This document shows, in pieces, positions 25,816 to 34,767 of a DNA stretch of 64,000 nucleotides. Origin of the DNA: DAOUKH01 sp965219875 (GTDB lineage Bacteria; Chloroflexota; Dehalococcoidia; SHYB01); NCBI GenBank assembly GCA_965219875.1, contig CBDCOW010000001.1:1116001-1180000 (forward strand). Reading direction: 5' to 3'. Position numbers and translations under genes: made by a program. The notes under the pieces were generated by a model. The model saw only the letters and a program-made list of their open reading frames with translations, was not told the origin of the DNA and did not search any database. Positions within the stretch are counted from its first letter, which is position 1. The number at the start of each line of letters is the position of its first letter.

Positions 25816-26442
25816 TTAAGGCTGCGCGCCGGCTTGTCTCCAGGCGTGGAGGAAGCGGTGGGCGGCGGTGAGGAAGCTCGCGGCGGCGACGATGTAGAGG
25901 AAGATGGTTACCTGGTCGGCGATGAGGCCGACGCTGAGGAGGACGATGCGCTCCGGCCGGGTGACGAGGCCGACGTTACACTCGAGGCCCAGCCCTTCGG
26001 CGCGCGCCTTCACGTAGCTGACGAGCACGGAGGCGGCCAGGGTGAGGAAGACGAGCAAGGCCTCCTCGGTGGCGCCGCCGTCGGCGAAGTAGTAGAGCAG
26101 GCCGAAGAGGACCGCGGCCTCGGAGACGCGGTCGAGGGTGGAGTCGAGCAGGGCGCCGCGTTTGGAGACTTTGCCCGTGGCCCTGGCGAGCGCGCCGTCG
26201 AGCATGTCGGTGGCGCTGCCGCCGAGGAGGAGCAGGCCGCCGATGAGGAAGCGCCCCTCGGCGAGGGGCCAGGCGGCGGCGGCGGTGATGGCGAAGCCGC
26301 CGACGCTGACCATGTTGGGGGAGATGCCGAGGCGCGCCAGGCCCGCGACCAGCGGGTCGACGACCAGGCCGAGTAGGCCGCGGACGCGCTTGCGGACGGC
26401 CTCGGCGGCGGAGGGCCGCCGGGGGGCGGCGGCATCGCTCAT
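25816..26442 (-). CDS. CDP-alcohol phosphatidyltransferase, possible phosphatidylinositol(-phosphate) synthase
   Basis: 208-residue integral membrane enzyme. The family signature D-x2-D-G-x2-A-R-x8-G-x3-D-x3-D is intact as DMLDGALARATGKVSKRGALL followed by DSTLD (first part shown for 20 residues or so). It joins CDP-diacylglycerol to an alcohol. In Mycobacterium the equivalent PgsA1 makes phosphatidylinositol phosphate beside an acyltransferase and PimA; here the same three functions are adjacent and overlapping, so inositol phosphate is a reasonable acceptor, though glycerol-3-phosphate cannot be excluded. Its start overlaps the stop of the glycosyltransferase gene (ATGA). Confidence 0.85.
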   Translation of the reverse strand: MSDAAAPRRPSAAEAVRKRVRGLLGLVVDPLVAGLARLGISPNMVSVGGFAITAAAAWPLAEGRFLIGGLLLLGGSATDMLDGALARATGKVSKRGALLDSTLDRVSEAAVLFGLLYYFADGGATEEALLVFLTLAASVLVSYVKARAEGLGLECNVGLVTRPERIVLLSVGLIADQVTIFLYIVAAASFLTAAHRFLHAWRQAGAQP

Positions 26443-27584
26443 CGGAGCCCGCGGAGCCCCCGCAGCGGGGCGCGCTCGTCCAGGAGTTGGTCGTAGTAGC
26501 TCAGGACTTCGGAGGCGACGCGGTCCCAGCTAAAGCGCTGCACGTGGACCCGTCCCTTCGCCGCCATCCGCGCCCGCAGCTCGGGCTGCTGCATCAGGCG
26601 CACGATGGCGTTGGCCAGGCTGACCTCGTCGTTCGGCTCGAACAGCAGACCGGTCTCGCCGTCGTCGACGACGCCGGCGTAACCGGGGATGTTCGAAGCC
26701 AGCACCGGGGCGCCCGCCGCCATCGCTTCGAGGAGCACGATGCCGAAGCTCTCGCCCCCCGTCGCCGGCGAGCAGAAGATGTCCGCCGTCCGGTAGTAGC
26801 GGGGGAGGTCGTCGTAGGGGACGCCGCCGATGACCTCGACGTCCTCGACGTAGCGCTCTCCGAGGATGCGCTCGGACGCCGCGTCGAGCCGCCCCGGCCC
26901 CACCACGATGAGGCGCAGCTGCGGGTACTCCCACTTGAGCCTGGCGAAGGCCGCCAGCAGGAAGCGGAGGCCCTTCCGCTTCTCCATGCGCCCCACGAAC
27001 AGGATGTTGAGTTTGCCGTCCATGAACCGCTCGAACGGCGGGGCGTCGGCGGAGAAGTGGGCCAGATCGATCCCGTTGGGGATGATTTTGAAGTCGCCGG
27101 GGTAGTAGCGCCCTACGAGCTCCGCCGCGGGCTTGGAGACGGCGATCTTGCCGTGGAGGTTGCCGTACCAGCGCTTGAGCAGCGGGCGGAATCCCCGGTA
27201 GCCCCGGCTGCGCCGTGCGTAGGCGTGGAAGGTGCCTACGTTGAGGGCTTTCGAGAACCGGAGCGCGGCGACGGGGGGCACGGGGAACAACGGCTCGTGC
27301 ATGTGCACGACGTCGAACTCTTCCTCGTCCAGCAGCCGCTTGATCTGGCGGTTGCGGTGGAAAGAGAGGGAGACGCGCGCCCACGACCCGGACAGGGGCA
27401 GCGGCACGGGCTGGCCGATCAGGACGAGGTTGTCTCCCTCGACCTCCTCTGCTGGCTTCGAAGATGGGGCGAGGATCGTGGTGCGGTGGCCCCGCTGGAC
27501 GAACTGGTTGGACAGGGCCGAGATGTGATTGTTCACGCCGCCCGTGTGGGCCCAATCGTAGGGCGAGACCAGCGCGATCTTCAC
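26439..27584 (-). CDS. GT4 glycosyltransferase, PimA-like
   Basis: 381 residues from GTG 27584, a GT-B glycosyltransferase of family 4. N-terminal VKIALVSPYDWAHTGGVNNH matches PimA-type phosphatidylinositol mannosyltransferases; VGRMEKRKGLRFLLAAF and GESFGIVLLEAMAAGAPVLA form the nucleotide-sugar site, the latter being the E-x7-E motif. It sits between an HtrB-like acyltransferase (GTGA overlap) and a CDP-alcohol phosphotransferase (ATGA overlap), as in the mycobacterial PIM locus. Likely transfers mannose to a phosphatidylinositol-type lipid at the inner face of the membrane. Sugar and acceptor are inferred. Confidence 0.88.
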   Translation of the reverse strand: MKIALVSPYDWAHTGGVNNHISALSNQFVQRGHRTTILAPSSKPAEEVEGDNLVLIGQPVPLPLSGSWARVSLSFHRNRQIKRLLDEEEFDVVHMHEPLFPVPPVAALRFSKALNVGTFHAYARRSRGYRGFRPLLKRWYGNLHGKIAVSKPAAELVGRYYPGDFKIIPNGIDLAHFSADAPPFERFMDGKLNILFVGRMEKRKGLRFLLAAFARLKWEYPQLRLIVVGPGRLDAASERILGERYVEDVEVIGGVPYDDLPRYYRTADIFCSPATGGESFGIVLLEAMAAGAPVLASNIPGYAGVVDDGETGLLFEPNDEVSLANAIVRLMQQPELRARMAAKGRVHVQRFSWDRVASEVLSYYDQLLDERAPLRGLRGLR

Positions 27585-28576
27585 GGTATCCGCTCCCGCA
27601 GCGGCGGCCCGGGACTGGGCTCGCCGCCGTTGACCGGCTCGCCGGCATCCACGTCGGCAGCGGGCGTTTTCGCCCGCCTTCGCCGCTGCCGTAGCTGCTC
27701 GTTCTGCTTGTCGGTCTCCCACAGGGGCTCGAAGACCGCGGTCCACTGCGTAGGATACTCCACCACGTAGCGCTCGACGATAGCGAGCAGCCGGCGGCTC
27801 AGCGCCCGGACGCGCTCCTCGGTGGGGCGCTCGCGCTCGACCGCTATGGGCGGCTCGATGTGGACGACGTGGCGCTCGAAGCCGGCGCGCAGGCTGATGC
27901 TTGGGACCAGGGTGGCCCCGGTGCGGAGCGCGAGCTCCGCCGCCCCCACCGGCATGAGGGCCGGCTCGCCGAGGAAGTCCATGACGAGGCCGTTGCCTTG
28001 GACGGCCCGGTCGACGGCGACGCCGACCCACTCGCCGCGCTTCAGCGCCTTGAACGCGCTCTTCACGCCCGCCCCCGTGGCGGGCTCGAAGGTGAGCGAT
28101 TGGGCGTGGCGCAGGCGCATGGTCAGCGCGAGCAGCCGGGGCGGCTCGATCATCTCGGCAAGGATCATCGTGGGAGGTACGCCGAGCGCGGGGAAGGCCT
28201 GTGTCACCAAGTCGAGGTTGCCCAGGTGTGCCGAGGCGATGATCACGCCCTTGCCCATGCCCTTCGCCGCCTCGTAGTGTTCCAGCCCCTGGAAGTCGAT
28301 GGCGTCGCGGATCTCACTGGGCGTGTGGTAGGGCACCCGCGTGAGGTCGTAGTAGTTGTAGGAGAGATTACGGAAGGACTCTCGAATCATGCGGCTGACG
28401 TCGCGGCGTGTGGCGGCGGGGACGATGCGGCGCAGGTTCAACGCGGTGGTGCGCCGCGACCGCCTGGCGAAGGCGAAGGCCAATTCGGCCATGAGGTTTG
28501 CGCACAAGCGCCGCACCGGCCGCGGAAGCGGCGCGATGAACGTCGCGGTGAACAACATGAGGTAGTAGCGCCACAT
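27581..28576 (-). CDS. Lysophospholipid/lipid A-type acyltransferase (HtrB/PatA-like)
   Basis: 331 residues from ATG 28576 (an ATG at 28615 is also possible; neither has a clear ribosome site). An N-terminal membrane segment (MWRYYLMLFTATFIAPLP) precedes the H-x4-D catalytic motif in SAHLGNLD, then the GVAVDRAVQGNGLVMDFLG block of the LpxL/HtrB family. In Mycobacterium the homologue PatA acylates the mannose of PIM1. It heads a three-gene overlapping operon with a PimA-like transferase and a CDP-alcohol phosphotransferase. A C-terminal Arg/Pro-rich tail of about 45 residues looks disordered. Confidence 0.85.
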   Translation of the reverse strand: MWRYYLMLFTATFIAPLPRPVRRLCANLMAELAFAFARRSRRTTALNLRRIVPAATRRDVSRMIRESFRNLSYNYYDLTRVPYHTPSEIRDAIDFQGLEHYEAAKGMGKGVIIASAHLGNLDLVTQAFPALGVPPTMILAEMIEPPRLLALTMRLRHAQSLTFEPATGAGVKSAFKALKRGEWVGVAVDRAVQGNGLVMDFLGEPALMPVGAAELALRTGATLVPSISLRAGFERHVVHIEPPIAVERERPTEERVRALSRRLLAIVERYVVEYPTQWTAVFEPLWETDKQNEQLRQRRRRAKTPAADVDAGEPVNGGEPSPGPPLRERIP

Positions 28577-28751
28577 ATGCTCGCGGCGACGTCCGCTGGG
28601 ACGGCGCCGCCGCATGGTACTACAGCGCCGGGGAGCGGGCAAAAGGCGGTGGGCGGCGTGAGGGAGGGTGAGGCTTGGGTTGGCTTTGGTGGTTGATGGG
28701 GAGGCCGCGCACGCCAACCCGCTTCCGGGGGGAGAGCAACTGTGTTGAAAG

Positions 28752-29723
28752 TCAAGGGTTCTCTACGGCTGGGACCTCCGTTCTCGCGAACGACGGGTTC
28801 CACGCAGCGCCGTGCTTGAGCATGCTGTTGAGGATGACCAGCAGTTTGCGCATGCAGGCGGTCAGCGCGACCTTCTTCGCCTTGCCCGACCCGCAGAGCC
28901 GCAGATAGAAGTCCCGGATCACCGGATTGTGGCGGGTGGCCGTAAGCGTGGCCATGTACAGGGTCTGACGAGCTGGCGCCCGACCTCCCCACACGGTGCG
29001 CCGCCCGCGCAGCATCCCGCTGTCGCGGTTGAACGGGGCGACCCCGAGCAGGCTCGCGATCTGCTTGCCGCCCAGCTCCCCGAGCTCGGGGACCTCCGCC
29101 AGCAGCGTCATGCCCAGCACCGGCCCCACCCCGGGGACGCTCCGAAGCAGGTCCTCTCGCTCCCGCCATACCGGGTTCCGTTGGATGCGTTTGCTCAGAT
29201 CCTCGTCCAGCTTGCGCAACTCCCTTTCCAGCCAGGCGATGTGGCGCTGGATGTCCTTGCGGACCGGCCCCACGGTGCTGCTCAGACGGTTCTTCTCCGC
29301 CGTGATCATGGTGACCACCTGCCGCCTTCGCTCCAGTTGCGCCTCCAGCGCCTGTGCTTCCGCGTCGGGCAGCCGGGTGGGACGCGGCCGGATGGCCATG
29401 CCGAAGCGCGCAATGACCTCCGCGTCCAGCCGGTCCGTCTTGGCCAGCCGTCCGCTCGCCTTGGCGAAGTCCCGCACCTGGCGCGGATTGACCACCGCCG
29501 TCGGGATCTGCGCCGCGGCGAGCCCCGCCACGACCGCCCGCTGCAGTCCGCCCGTCGATTCCAGCACCACCAGCACCGGCGCCAGGGGTCCGAGCGCGGC
29601 GACCAATTCGTCGATACCCTGCGGCGTGTTGGGGACGCTCCACTGCGTCCCGTCCGGCAGGACGGCGATGTCCAGCACCTTCTTGGAGACGTCGATCCCG
29701 ACGAAACGTTCCGCTGACTCCAC
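28752..29723 (-). CDS. IS110-family transposase
   Basis: A 323-residue intact transposase. The N-terminal DEDD/RuvC-like domain begins FVGIDVSKKVLDIAV with the first acidic residue, and DAEVIARFGMAIRP is further on; the C-terminal transposase-20 domain has LRSVPGVGPVLGMTLLAEV and GMLRGRRTVWGGRAPARQ with the catalytic serine region. It starts at GTG 29723 after an AAAGGAG site. IS110 elements move with the help of a bridge RNA from a non-coding end and lack clear inverted repeats, which fits the absence of obvious ones here. It lies at the edge of an accessory region full of decayed genes. Confidence 0.95.
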   Translation of the reverse strand: MESAERFVGIDVSKKVLDIAVLPDGTQWSVPNTPQGIDELVAALGPLAPVLVVLESTGGLQRAVVAGLAAAQIPTAVVNPRQVRDFAKASGRLAKTDRLDAEVIARFGMAIRPRPTRLPDAEAQALEAQLERRRQVVTMITAEKNRLSSTVGPVRKDIQRHIAWLERELRKLDEDLSKRIQRNPVWREREDLLRSVPGVGPVLGMTLLAEVPELGELGGKQIASLLGVAPFNRDSGMLRGRRTVWGGRAPARQTLYMATLTATRHNPVIRDFYLRLCGSGKAKKVALTACMRKLLVILNSMLKHGAAWNPSFARTEVPAVENP

Positions 29724-29734
29724 AATCCCTCTCC

Positions 29735-29905
29735 TTTGGCCCTACCTTGCAGATTCGGGCTTTGCATGCCCTGGCAACTGTTCGGGCTCTTCCTTGGAGT
29801 AGGAGCGGCGACCATCGCTCTCCCACGGTCTTTCTTGGACCAGGGGGGTATCGGTCTACCGCTCTCCTCCCCAAGATACAAGGGGGTAAGACGGTACAGA
29901 CCGGG
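29735..29905 (-). ncRNA. Candidate IS110 bridge RNA region
   Basis: The 5' non-coding end of the IS110 element, where IS110-group elements encode their bridge RNA. Read on the minus strand it contains small hairpins (GGTC-CAAGAAA-GACC near 29830 and GGGC-ATGCAAA-GCCC near 29765) and a repeated GCCCGAA. Exact RNA ends and the target- and donor-binding loops cannot be set by eye. Called by position and family knowledge only. Confidence 0.3.
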
Positions 29906-30080
29906 GAGATGGGTAACATCTAAACCGGGCACATGGGTAACACAGTGTGTGATGGTGGGAGGTGGTTGATACGAGGCCCCGCACCCCAACCCTCTCCCGG
30001 GGGGAGAGGGAGTAAGACCCGCCCTCGCCCGTTCTCCAAGTCGTTGCGGCGCGGCTTGACGGTGCGTGCCCTCTCTCAAT
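29895..30080. repeat. GGTAACA direct repeats and a REP-like hairpin
   Basis: GAGATGGGTAACATC (about 29907) and CACATGGGTAACACA (about 29931) form a spaced direct repeat that looks like an insertion-sequence end, though no matching element is seen. CCCTCTCCCGGGGGGAGAGGG follows near 29989. The boundary of the IS110 element may be here. Confidence 0.45.
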
Positions 30081-30214
30081 CTCTCCATGGTTGCGAGGTA
30101 ATCGCGCCGGAAAATTGCGGTACTCGTGGGGGGCGGGCTTGGAGTCGATTGAGCACGGCCACAGGTGACGAGACACCCGTCGGTTCGAGTCCCCGCAAGC
30201 GGGCCCGCCTCATC

Positions 30215-30460
30215 GATATCGGGGCTATCGGTGCGGGTCCACGTCGTCGGTGAAGTTCGCGATGCGCTCATCGCGCCCCCCGGCGCCGTCTATAGAGAAA
30301 GCGGGAGCACTATGGTGCGGATGCTCGCCGCCGCCGGCGCGCTGCGCGACCGGCGGTCAACGTGGGAGTGAGCAACGCCTTGTGGGTACGGATAGCCGGC
30401 GGTGCGGCGGAAGGCGCCCGCGTACTCCTCGCCGAGGTCCCCGGGGGAAACCCCTCCCTC
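30215..30460 (+). pseudogene. Remnant of an RND/MacA-type membrane-fusion protein (C-terminal part)
   Basis: Translation of one frame gives GLSVRVHVVGEVRDALIAPP then GAVYRESGSTMVRMLAA, the typical end of MacA-type adaptors where the sequence returns to the membrane-proximal domain. The frame then breaks near 30358 and continues one frame over as VGVSNALWVRIAGGAAEGAR, the usual C-terminal block. The N-terminal two thirds of the gene are missing. It precedes an ATPase and a permease remnant in the normal MacA-LolD-FtsX order. Confidence 0.75.
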
Positions 30461-30515
30461 GCCCAGGCGCTCGTCCCTTCGACCCTCGGCCGCGGCCCGA
30501 ACGCGACGGAAGCCA

Positions 30516-31204
30516 ATGGCGCGCCCTACCGGCTCCGTCCCCCATCTGCGCCTGCGCAACATCGCGCGCGCCTATGCGGCGGAGGAGATCGTGGTCGAGG
30601 CGCCGTGGGGCGTGAACCTCGACGTAGGGTGCGGCGAGGTGGTGGCCATCGTCGGGCCGTCGGGACCGTGAAAGACGACGCTGATTAACATCATGGGCCG
30701 TCTCGACCAGCCCACGATGAGCTTCTACCAGCTCGGCGGGATTCACGTGGGCGGACTGACCAGCGACCGCGTCACCGAGCTGCGGCGGCGGGAGATCGGA
30801 TTCGTCTTCCAAACGTTCAACCTGCCGCCCGGTCTCACCTCGCTGGAGAACGTGACGCTGCCTCTGACCTACACGCCAGTCCGGCGCCCCGAGGCCCGGG
30901 CCATGCAGGCCCTCGAACGCGTCGGGTTGCGCACCGCACGGGTCACCGGCCGGAGGCGCTGACGGGAGAAAAGCAGCAGCGGGTCGGCATCGCGAGGGCG
31001 ATGGTGAACGGCGCGAGGGTGGTCCTCGCCGACGAGCCCGCAGGGAGCCTCGACTCGGAAGCCGGCCGCGGTGTGCTCGCGCTGCTCCGCAACCTGAACG
31101 AGCGCGACGGCGTGACCATCGTCATCGCGACACACGACCGCGAGGGTAGAATCGTGAGCGACCAGCTGCGGACTGGCGAAGACGCCGGCAAGGACGAGGC
31201 GTGA
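30516..31204 (+). pseudogene. Decayed ABC ATPase (LolD/MacB type)
   Basis: Starts at ATG 30516 as MARPTGSVPHLRLRNIARAY. The Walker A reads GPSGP-stop-KTT, with a TGA at 30669-30671 in place of the glycine codon. Past it are the Q-loop FVFQTFNLPPGLTSLENV, then a frameshift near 30950, then the degenerate signature LTGEKQQRVGIARA, Walker B VVLADEPAGSLDS and the H-loop VIATHDREGRIV. One nonsense mutation in the P-loop and one frameshift make it inactive. Its stop overlaps the GTG of the permease remnant, preserving the old operon layout. Confidence 0.9.
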
Positions 31205-32234
31205 GGCTGTCCAGAATCATCCGCATCGCGGTGCAGGCCATCCGGTCGAACGTGCCCTCATCGATCGTAACGGTGTTGGAGATCGTCGTCGGCGTAGCGG
31301 CGATGCTCGCCGTGCTGCCGGTCGAGGCCGGGGTCGGCGCGATGACGCGGGAGCGGTTGGCGGAGATCGGAAACAAGCTGATCTTAGCGCGGCCCGCGGA
31401 TGACGCGCCGGAGACGCTGACCTCGGGGGCCGCGCCCGCCGTCGCCGCGCCGGCAGCACGGTGCTCGGGATGACCGCCGCGCTCAGGCCGGTGCACAACT
31501 TCGACGTGATCGAAGGCCGGTTCCTCACCGCCGAAGACGTCAAGACCAAAAGGCTGGTGGCCGTGCTCGGATCGTGGGCCTGCTCGGCGAGGTGGGCGGC
31601 GGCCTTGGCGTCCAGGACGACGTCATCGGCACGCCGATCACGACGGTCTACGCCCGGCTGACGGACTCGGCCAATGACCAGCGCGTGTGGCTTATCAGCA
31701 TCCAAGCCGTATCGGGCGATCGGCTGGACGAGGCCGAGAAGCAGGTGCGGGAAACGCTGCACCGACGCCACGGTCTCATCGACGCGGACGATTTCACGCT
31801 GACGAGCGAGGAGGACATCATCGGCGCCAAGACCTAGATCAGCGACCTCGTGACGATCTTCCTGGGGAGCATCGCGGGCATCGCGTTGTTCGCGTTGTTC
31901 GCGGGCGGCGTTGTGTCCTGAGCGTTATGCACGCCGCGGTGAGAGAACGCCGCCGCGAGATCGGGCTGCGCTGGGTAGTCGGCGCGAAACCGCGCGACAT
32001 TCTCTACCAATTCCTCGCCGAAGCGGTCCTGCTCAGCGGTAGAGGAGGGTCGTTGGGGATCGGCCTCAGGACCGCCGCGGCCGAGATCCTCGATATCCTG
32101 TGCGTAGACGGCGAGGACTCGGCGAGAACGGTGGCGGCTCCGTTACTCACCGGCGCTGCCATAGGGACCCTCTTTGACCTCTACCCCGCGGCCCAAGCCG
32201 CATAGACCCCATCAACGCCCTCCGGCGGGAGTAA
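31201..32234 (+). pseudogene. Decayed FtsX/MacB-type permease
   Basis: Recognisable pieces occur in several frames: the N-terminal membrane helix region VPSSIVTVLEIVVGVAAMLA, the periplasmic FDVIEGRFLTAEDVKTKRLV, then PITTVYARLTDSANDQRVWL, an in-frame TAG at 31835 in KT-stop-ISDLVTIFLGSIAGI, the ERRREIGLRWVVGAKPRDIL motif of FtsX permeases, and the final IDPINALRRE ending at 32234. At least four frameshifts or stops are present. With the two genes before it this is a dead macrolide- or lipoprotein-type exporter. Confidence 0.88.
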
Positions 32235-32354
32235 GCTGGGCGGCCACGCGGCGGAGAATCCGCACCCTTGTCCCCCGACGCGACACACTACCGCGGACGA
32301 GCGTACCGGCTGCGGGACACCCTCTTATGCCGACTACGCTAGGCTAGCACCTGT
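32235..32354. other. Short non-coding stretch between fossils
   Basis: No gene seen. It separates the exporter remnant from an IS5-type fossil on the other strand. Confidence 0.4.
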
Positions 32355-32530
32355 TAACACTAGCGCGGTGTATCGAAGATGAGTGCGAGAATCAGATAGA
32401 CCCAAGGGAGAGCACGTGGAGCTTCGCAAAGCGAAAGCAGATGCGGCGAAAGCCCTTTCACCTGCGGAACAGCCTCTCGATTTCGTTGCGCCGCTTGTAC
32501 ATCGTTCGGCGCCCTCGGTGCCCCCGCGTG
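32355..32530 (-). mobile_element. IS5-family transposase fossil (C-terminal fragment)
   Basis: On the minus strand one frame reads MYKRRNEIERLFRR, then a TGA stop where the family has Leu, then KGFRRICFRFAKLHVLSLGS, then another stop. This is the conserved YKRRNxxERxFxRLKxFRRIxxRxxKL end of IS5/IS1031-type transposases. The rest of the element is not recognisable. Confidence 0.75.
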
Positions 32531-32907
32531 CGCGATCTGCTAAAGAGGGACGGCTCTGGCGCTGCGGACCAAGGAGCTTAGGCAGCTTGCAGCCTTCCGG
32601 CGCATCGTCGGCCACTGTCGTGCCGTCGAAGCGCCATATCACCCATCGCCAGCAACAACCGGGCGAGCGGTTGGCGTCCTAGCAGCAGATGCGCCACCAA
32701 AAAGTACAGCGAAGGCACGAAAGATGGTTGCGTCTGGACTTGCGCCGCCCAACAGACCTTGACCTATATCAGAACGCCCTTTACGCCGCGCTCGATTTCT
32801 CACTAGCATTGAGGAAGACTTCCAAGTCGGTGCTAAACCCTTCCAGATGCCGACCGGAGCCAAGCCTATAGTAGGACGGTCGCACCGCGCGAGGAACTCG
32901 GCCACTC
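32531..32907. other. Non-coding stretch upstream of acyl-CoA dehydrogenase
   Basis: About 375 bases with no supported gene. It probably contains degraded insertion-sequence DNA continuing from the IS5 fossil, and the promoter of the acyl-CoA dehydrogenase gene. Confidence 0.4.
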
Positions 32908-34068
32908 ATGGACTTTCGGCTTAGCCCCCATCAGCAGACTTTTCGCGACGAGGTGCGGAAGTTTCTCGCCCAAGTGGTGACAGAGCGCCTTCGCGCCGAG
33001 GCCAGACGCCTCAACATCCCTGGCCCAGCAACGGCCGCCTTTCGAGACAAGCTGATCGAGCGAGGATGGCTCGGCTTGAGTTGGCCTCGCGAGTACGGGG
33101 GGTTGGGGCGCCCGTACCTCGAGCAATACATCCTGGCCGAGGAGCTGGAGTACGCGGAAGCCCCTCCTCTTCCTTTGGCAATCACTTCGATAGGGCCAAC
33201 ATTGATGAAGGTGGGGAACGACGAACAGAAGCGGGAATTGCTTCCGGGGGTCCTCACCGGGCACGTCGATTTCGCTCTCGGTTACTCGGAGGTCGATGCA
33301 GGCAGCGACCTGGCGGCCATCGAGACTCGCGCCGTCCCTGAGGCCGACGGGTTTCGGATCGAGGGCCACAAGACATTCACCAGCATAGCCCACCTAGCGA
33401 GCCATATCTGGCTCGCCGCCCGCTCGAACCCCGACGCCCCTAGGCATCGAGGCATCTCAATCTTCCTCGTCCCCGTCGAAAGCCCAGGCGTGACCGTACG
33501 GCCGATATGGACCGTAGGAGAAGGGAGACTCAACGAAGTCTTCTTCGACGGCGTCGCAGTCCCGCGAACCAGCCTCGTCGGTGAGGCCGACCGCGGATGG
33601 TATTACATGATGATGGCACTCGACTTCGAGCGAGGAAGCCTGGCTCCCTATTCGTTGCTACGAAAACTGCACGAGGATCTGGTAAAGCTCCTTCGGTCGA
33701 ATTCGGCCGACGTTCCGGCGTGGGCCCGCCAACGCACACGCCACTTACTGGCAAATTCGGCTATCGAGGTAAGCGTCGCCCGGTTGCTCGCGATGCGGAC
33801 GGCGCTCATCGTTGACAAGGGCCAGGTACCACAACACGAGGCCCACATTCAGAAGGTGTTCCGTTCGGAGGCACTTCGCCAGATCGCATCCGCGAGCCTC
33901 CGCATCCTCGGCCTCCATGGTCAGTTCTTGGAAGGCGACTCCCGAGCCAAGTATTTCGGCAAATACGTTCGGCACGTCGAGCTTGGAATCCGGACCACCA
34001 TCGGTGCCGGCACCAACGAGGTGCTTCGTTCATCCATTGCTACTCGCGGGCTGGGCCTGCCGCGTTAG
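32908..34068 (+). CDS. Acyl-CoA dehydrogenase
   Basis: 386 residues, FAD-dependent, introduces an alpha-beta double bond into an acyl-CoA. The N-terminal helical domain starts MDFRLSPHQQTFRDEVRKFL; FALGYSEVDAGSDLAAIETR and DGFRIEGHKTFTSIAHLASH are the middle beta-domain; GAGTNEVLRSSIATRGLGLP is the C-terminal cofactor/substrate region. The usual catalytic Glu/Asp near the C-terminus is not certain from sequence alone. It fits the CaiA/PimC-like branch often found with CaiB/BaiF CoA-transferases, as here. It is transcribed toward the SDR-permease operon after a 700-base gap. Confidence 0.92.
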   Translation: MDFRLSPHQQTFRDEVRKFLAQVVTERLRAEARRLNIPGPATAAFRDKLIERGWLGLSWPREYGGLGRPYLEQYILAEELEYAEAPPLPLAITSIGPTLMKVGNDEQKRELLPGVLTGHVDFALGYSEVDAGSDLAAIETRAVPEADGFRIEGHKTFTSIAHLASHIWLAARSNPDAPRHRGISIFLVPVESPGVTVRPIWTVGEGRLNEVFFDGVAVPRTSLVGEADRGWYYMMMALDFERGSLAPYSLLRKLHEDLVKLLRSNSADVPAWARQRTRHLLANSAIEVSVARLLAMRTALIVDKGQVPQHEAHIQKVFRSEALRQIASASLRILGLHGQFLEGDSRAKYFGKYVRHVELGIRTTIGAGTNEVLRSSIATRGLGLPR

Positions 34069-34557
34069 CCCGGAACGCCCCGCCCTTCGCTATGTCTCTG
34101 CTGGGTTTCCTTACCTCTGCTTGACGAAACTCGAAGGGCTTCAGGTGGTCATAGCCCATCTGGCCGGCTGTTGATAAGCCTCCATACCAAGGTGTCGAAT
34201 CTTCAACGGTGTCGAATCTTCAACGTCCGAAACGCCGGTATCAGGCCGCTTTCCCAAACCTGTGGTGACGAACGGCGTCACGATGCTCGAGGAGGGTGAT
34301 AACTACGTGAGGTGCGCCCAGCCGCATCGAGCATGGCCAGAAGAAGTATCCCGGGTTAGGCAAGTGGCGCCAGCGCACCTGGTGCCGGCGATTGCCTCGC
34401 TCCCACAGGGCGGACCAAGGATTCGGTATCCAGCACACGGTGCAGTTGCCCTCCATCGTGCTAAGCCCGGTGGGAACCCTCCAACTACGTTGGAGCGTAC
34501 CGGTGGACGAATGGGACGCCAGAGTGTGGCCGTGTGGCCGTTCACAATTTACTAGCA
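34069..34557. other. Degenerate intergenic region with a 17-base tandem repeat
   Basis: No gene I can support. GGTGTCGAATCTTCAAC is present twice in tandem at 34191-34207 and 34208-34224. Open frames of about 100 codons occur on both strands between 34241 and 34556 but match nothing I recognise; given the transposase fossil directly after them they may be remains of the same element. Confidence 0.45.
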
Positions 34558-34668
34558 CCCTACAACCGCATCAGGCCCCATAGCTCCCTGGGCTTCAGGC
34601 CGTCTGCACCGACGGTCGTGCTGCCTGCCGATGCGCTACCTGTCCTTGCAGGACTAATATGACCGGTG
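34558..34668 (+). mobile_element. IS3-type transposase fossil (C-terminal end)
   Basis: One plus-strand frame reads YNRIRPHSSLGFRPSAPTVV and runs to a stop near 34667. YNxxRPHSSLGxxxP is the conserved C-terminus of IS3-family (and some IS481-family) integrase-core transposases. Everything upstream that should carry the DDE residues is missing or unrecognisable. Confidence 0.7.
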
Positions 34669-34767
34669 GTACAACCCTGGGGCAGGTCAATTGGTGCGGC
34701 CCACGCGATCAACGGCCCTCCCTAATGAGCTTTGGCTCGGGGCACACAGCGTGGAAAGGGAGCCTTG

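Noticed and set aside
30132..30209. Possible tRNA: GGCGGGC and GCCCGCC 7-base arms with GGTTCGAGTCC between
   Set aside because: The T-arm would not sit next to the 3' acceptor strand and its stem does not pair; no anticodon arm fits. Coincidence or a very decayed relic.
34241..34558. Opposing open frames of about 100 codons
   Set aside because: No recognisable motif, beside a transposase fossil; kept only as an unexplained stretch.
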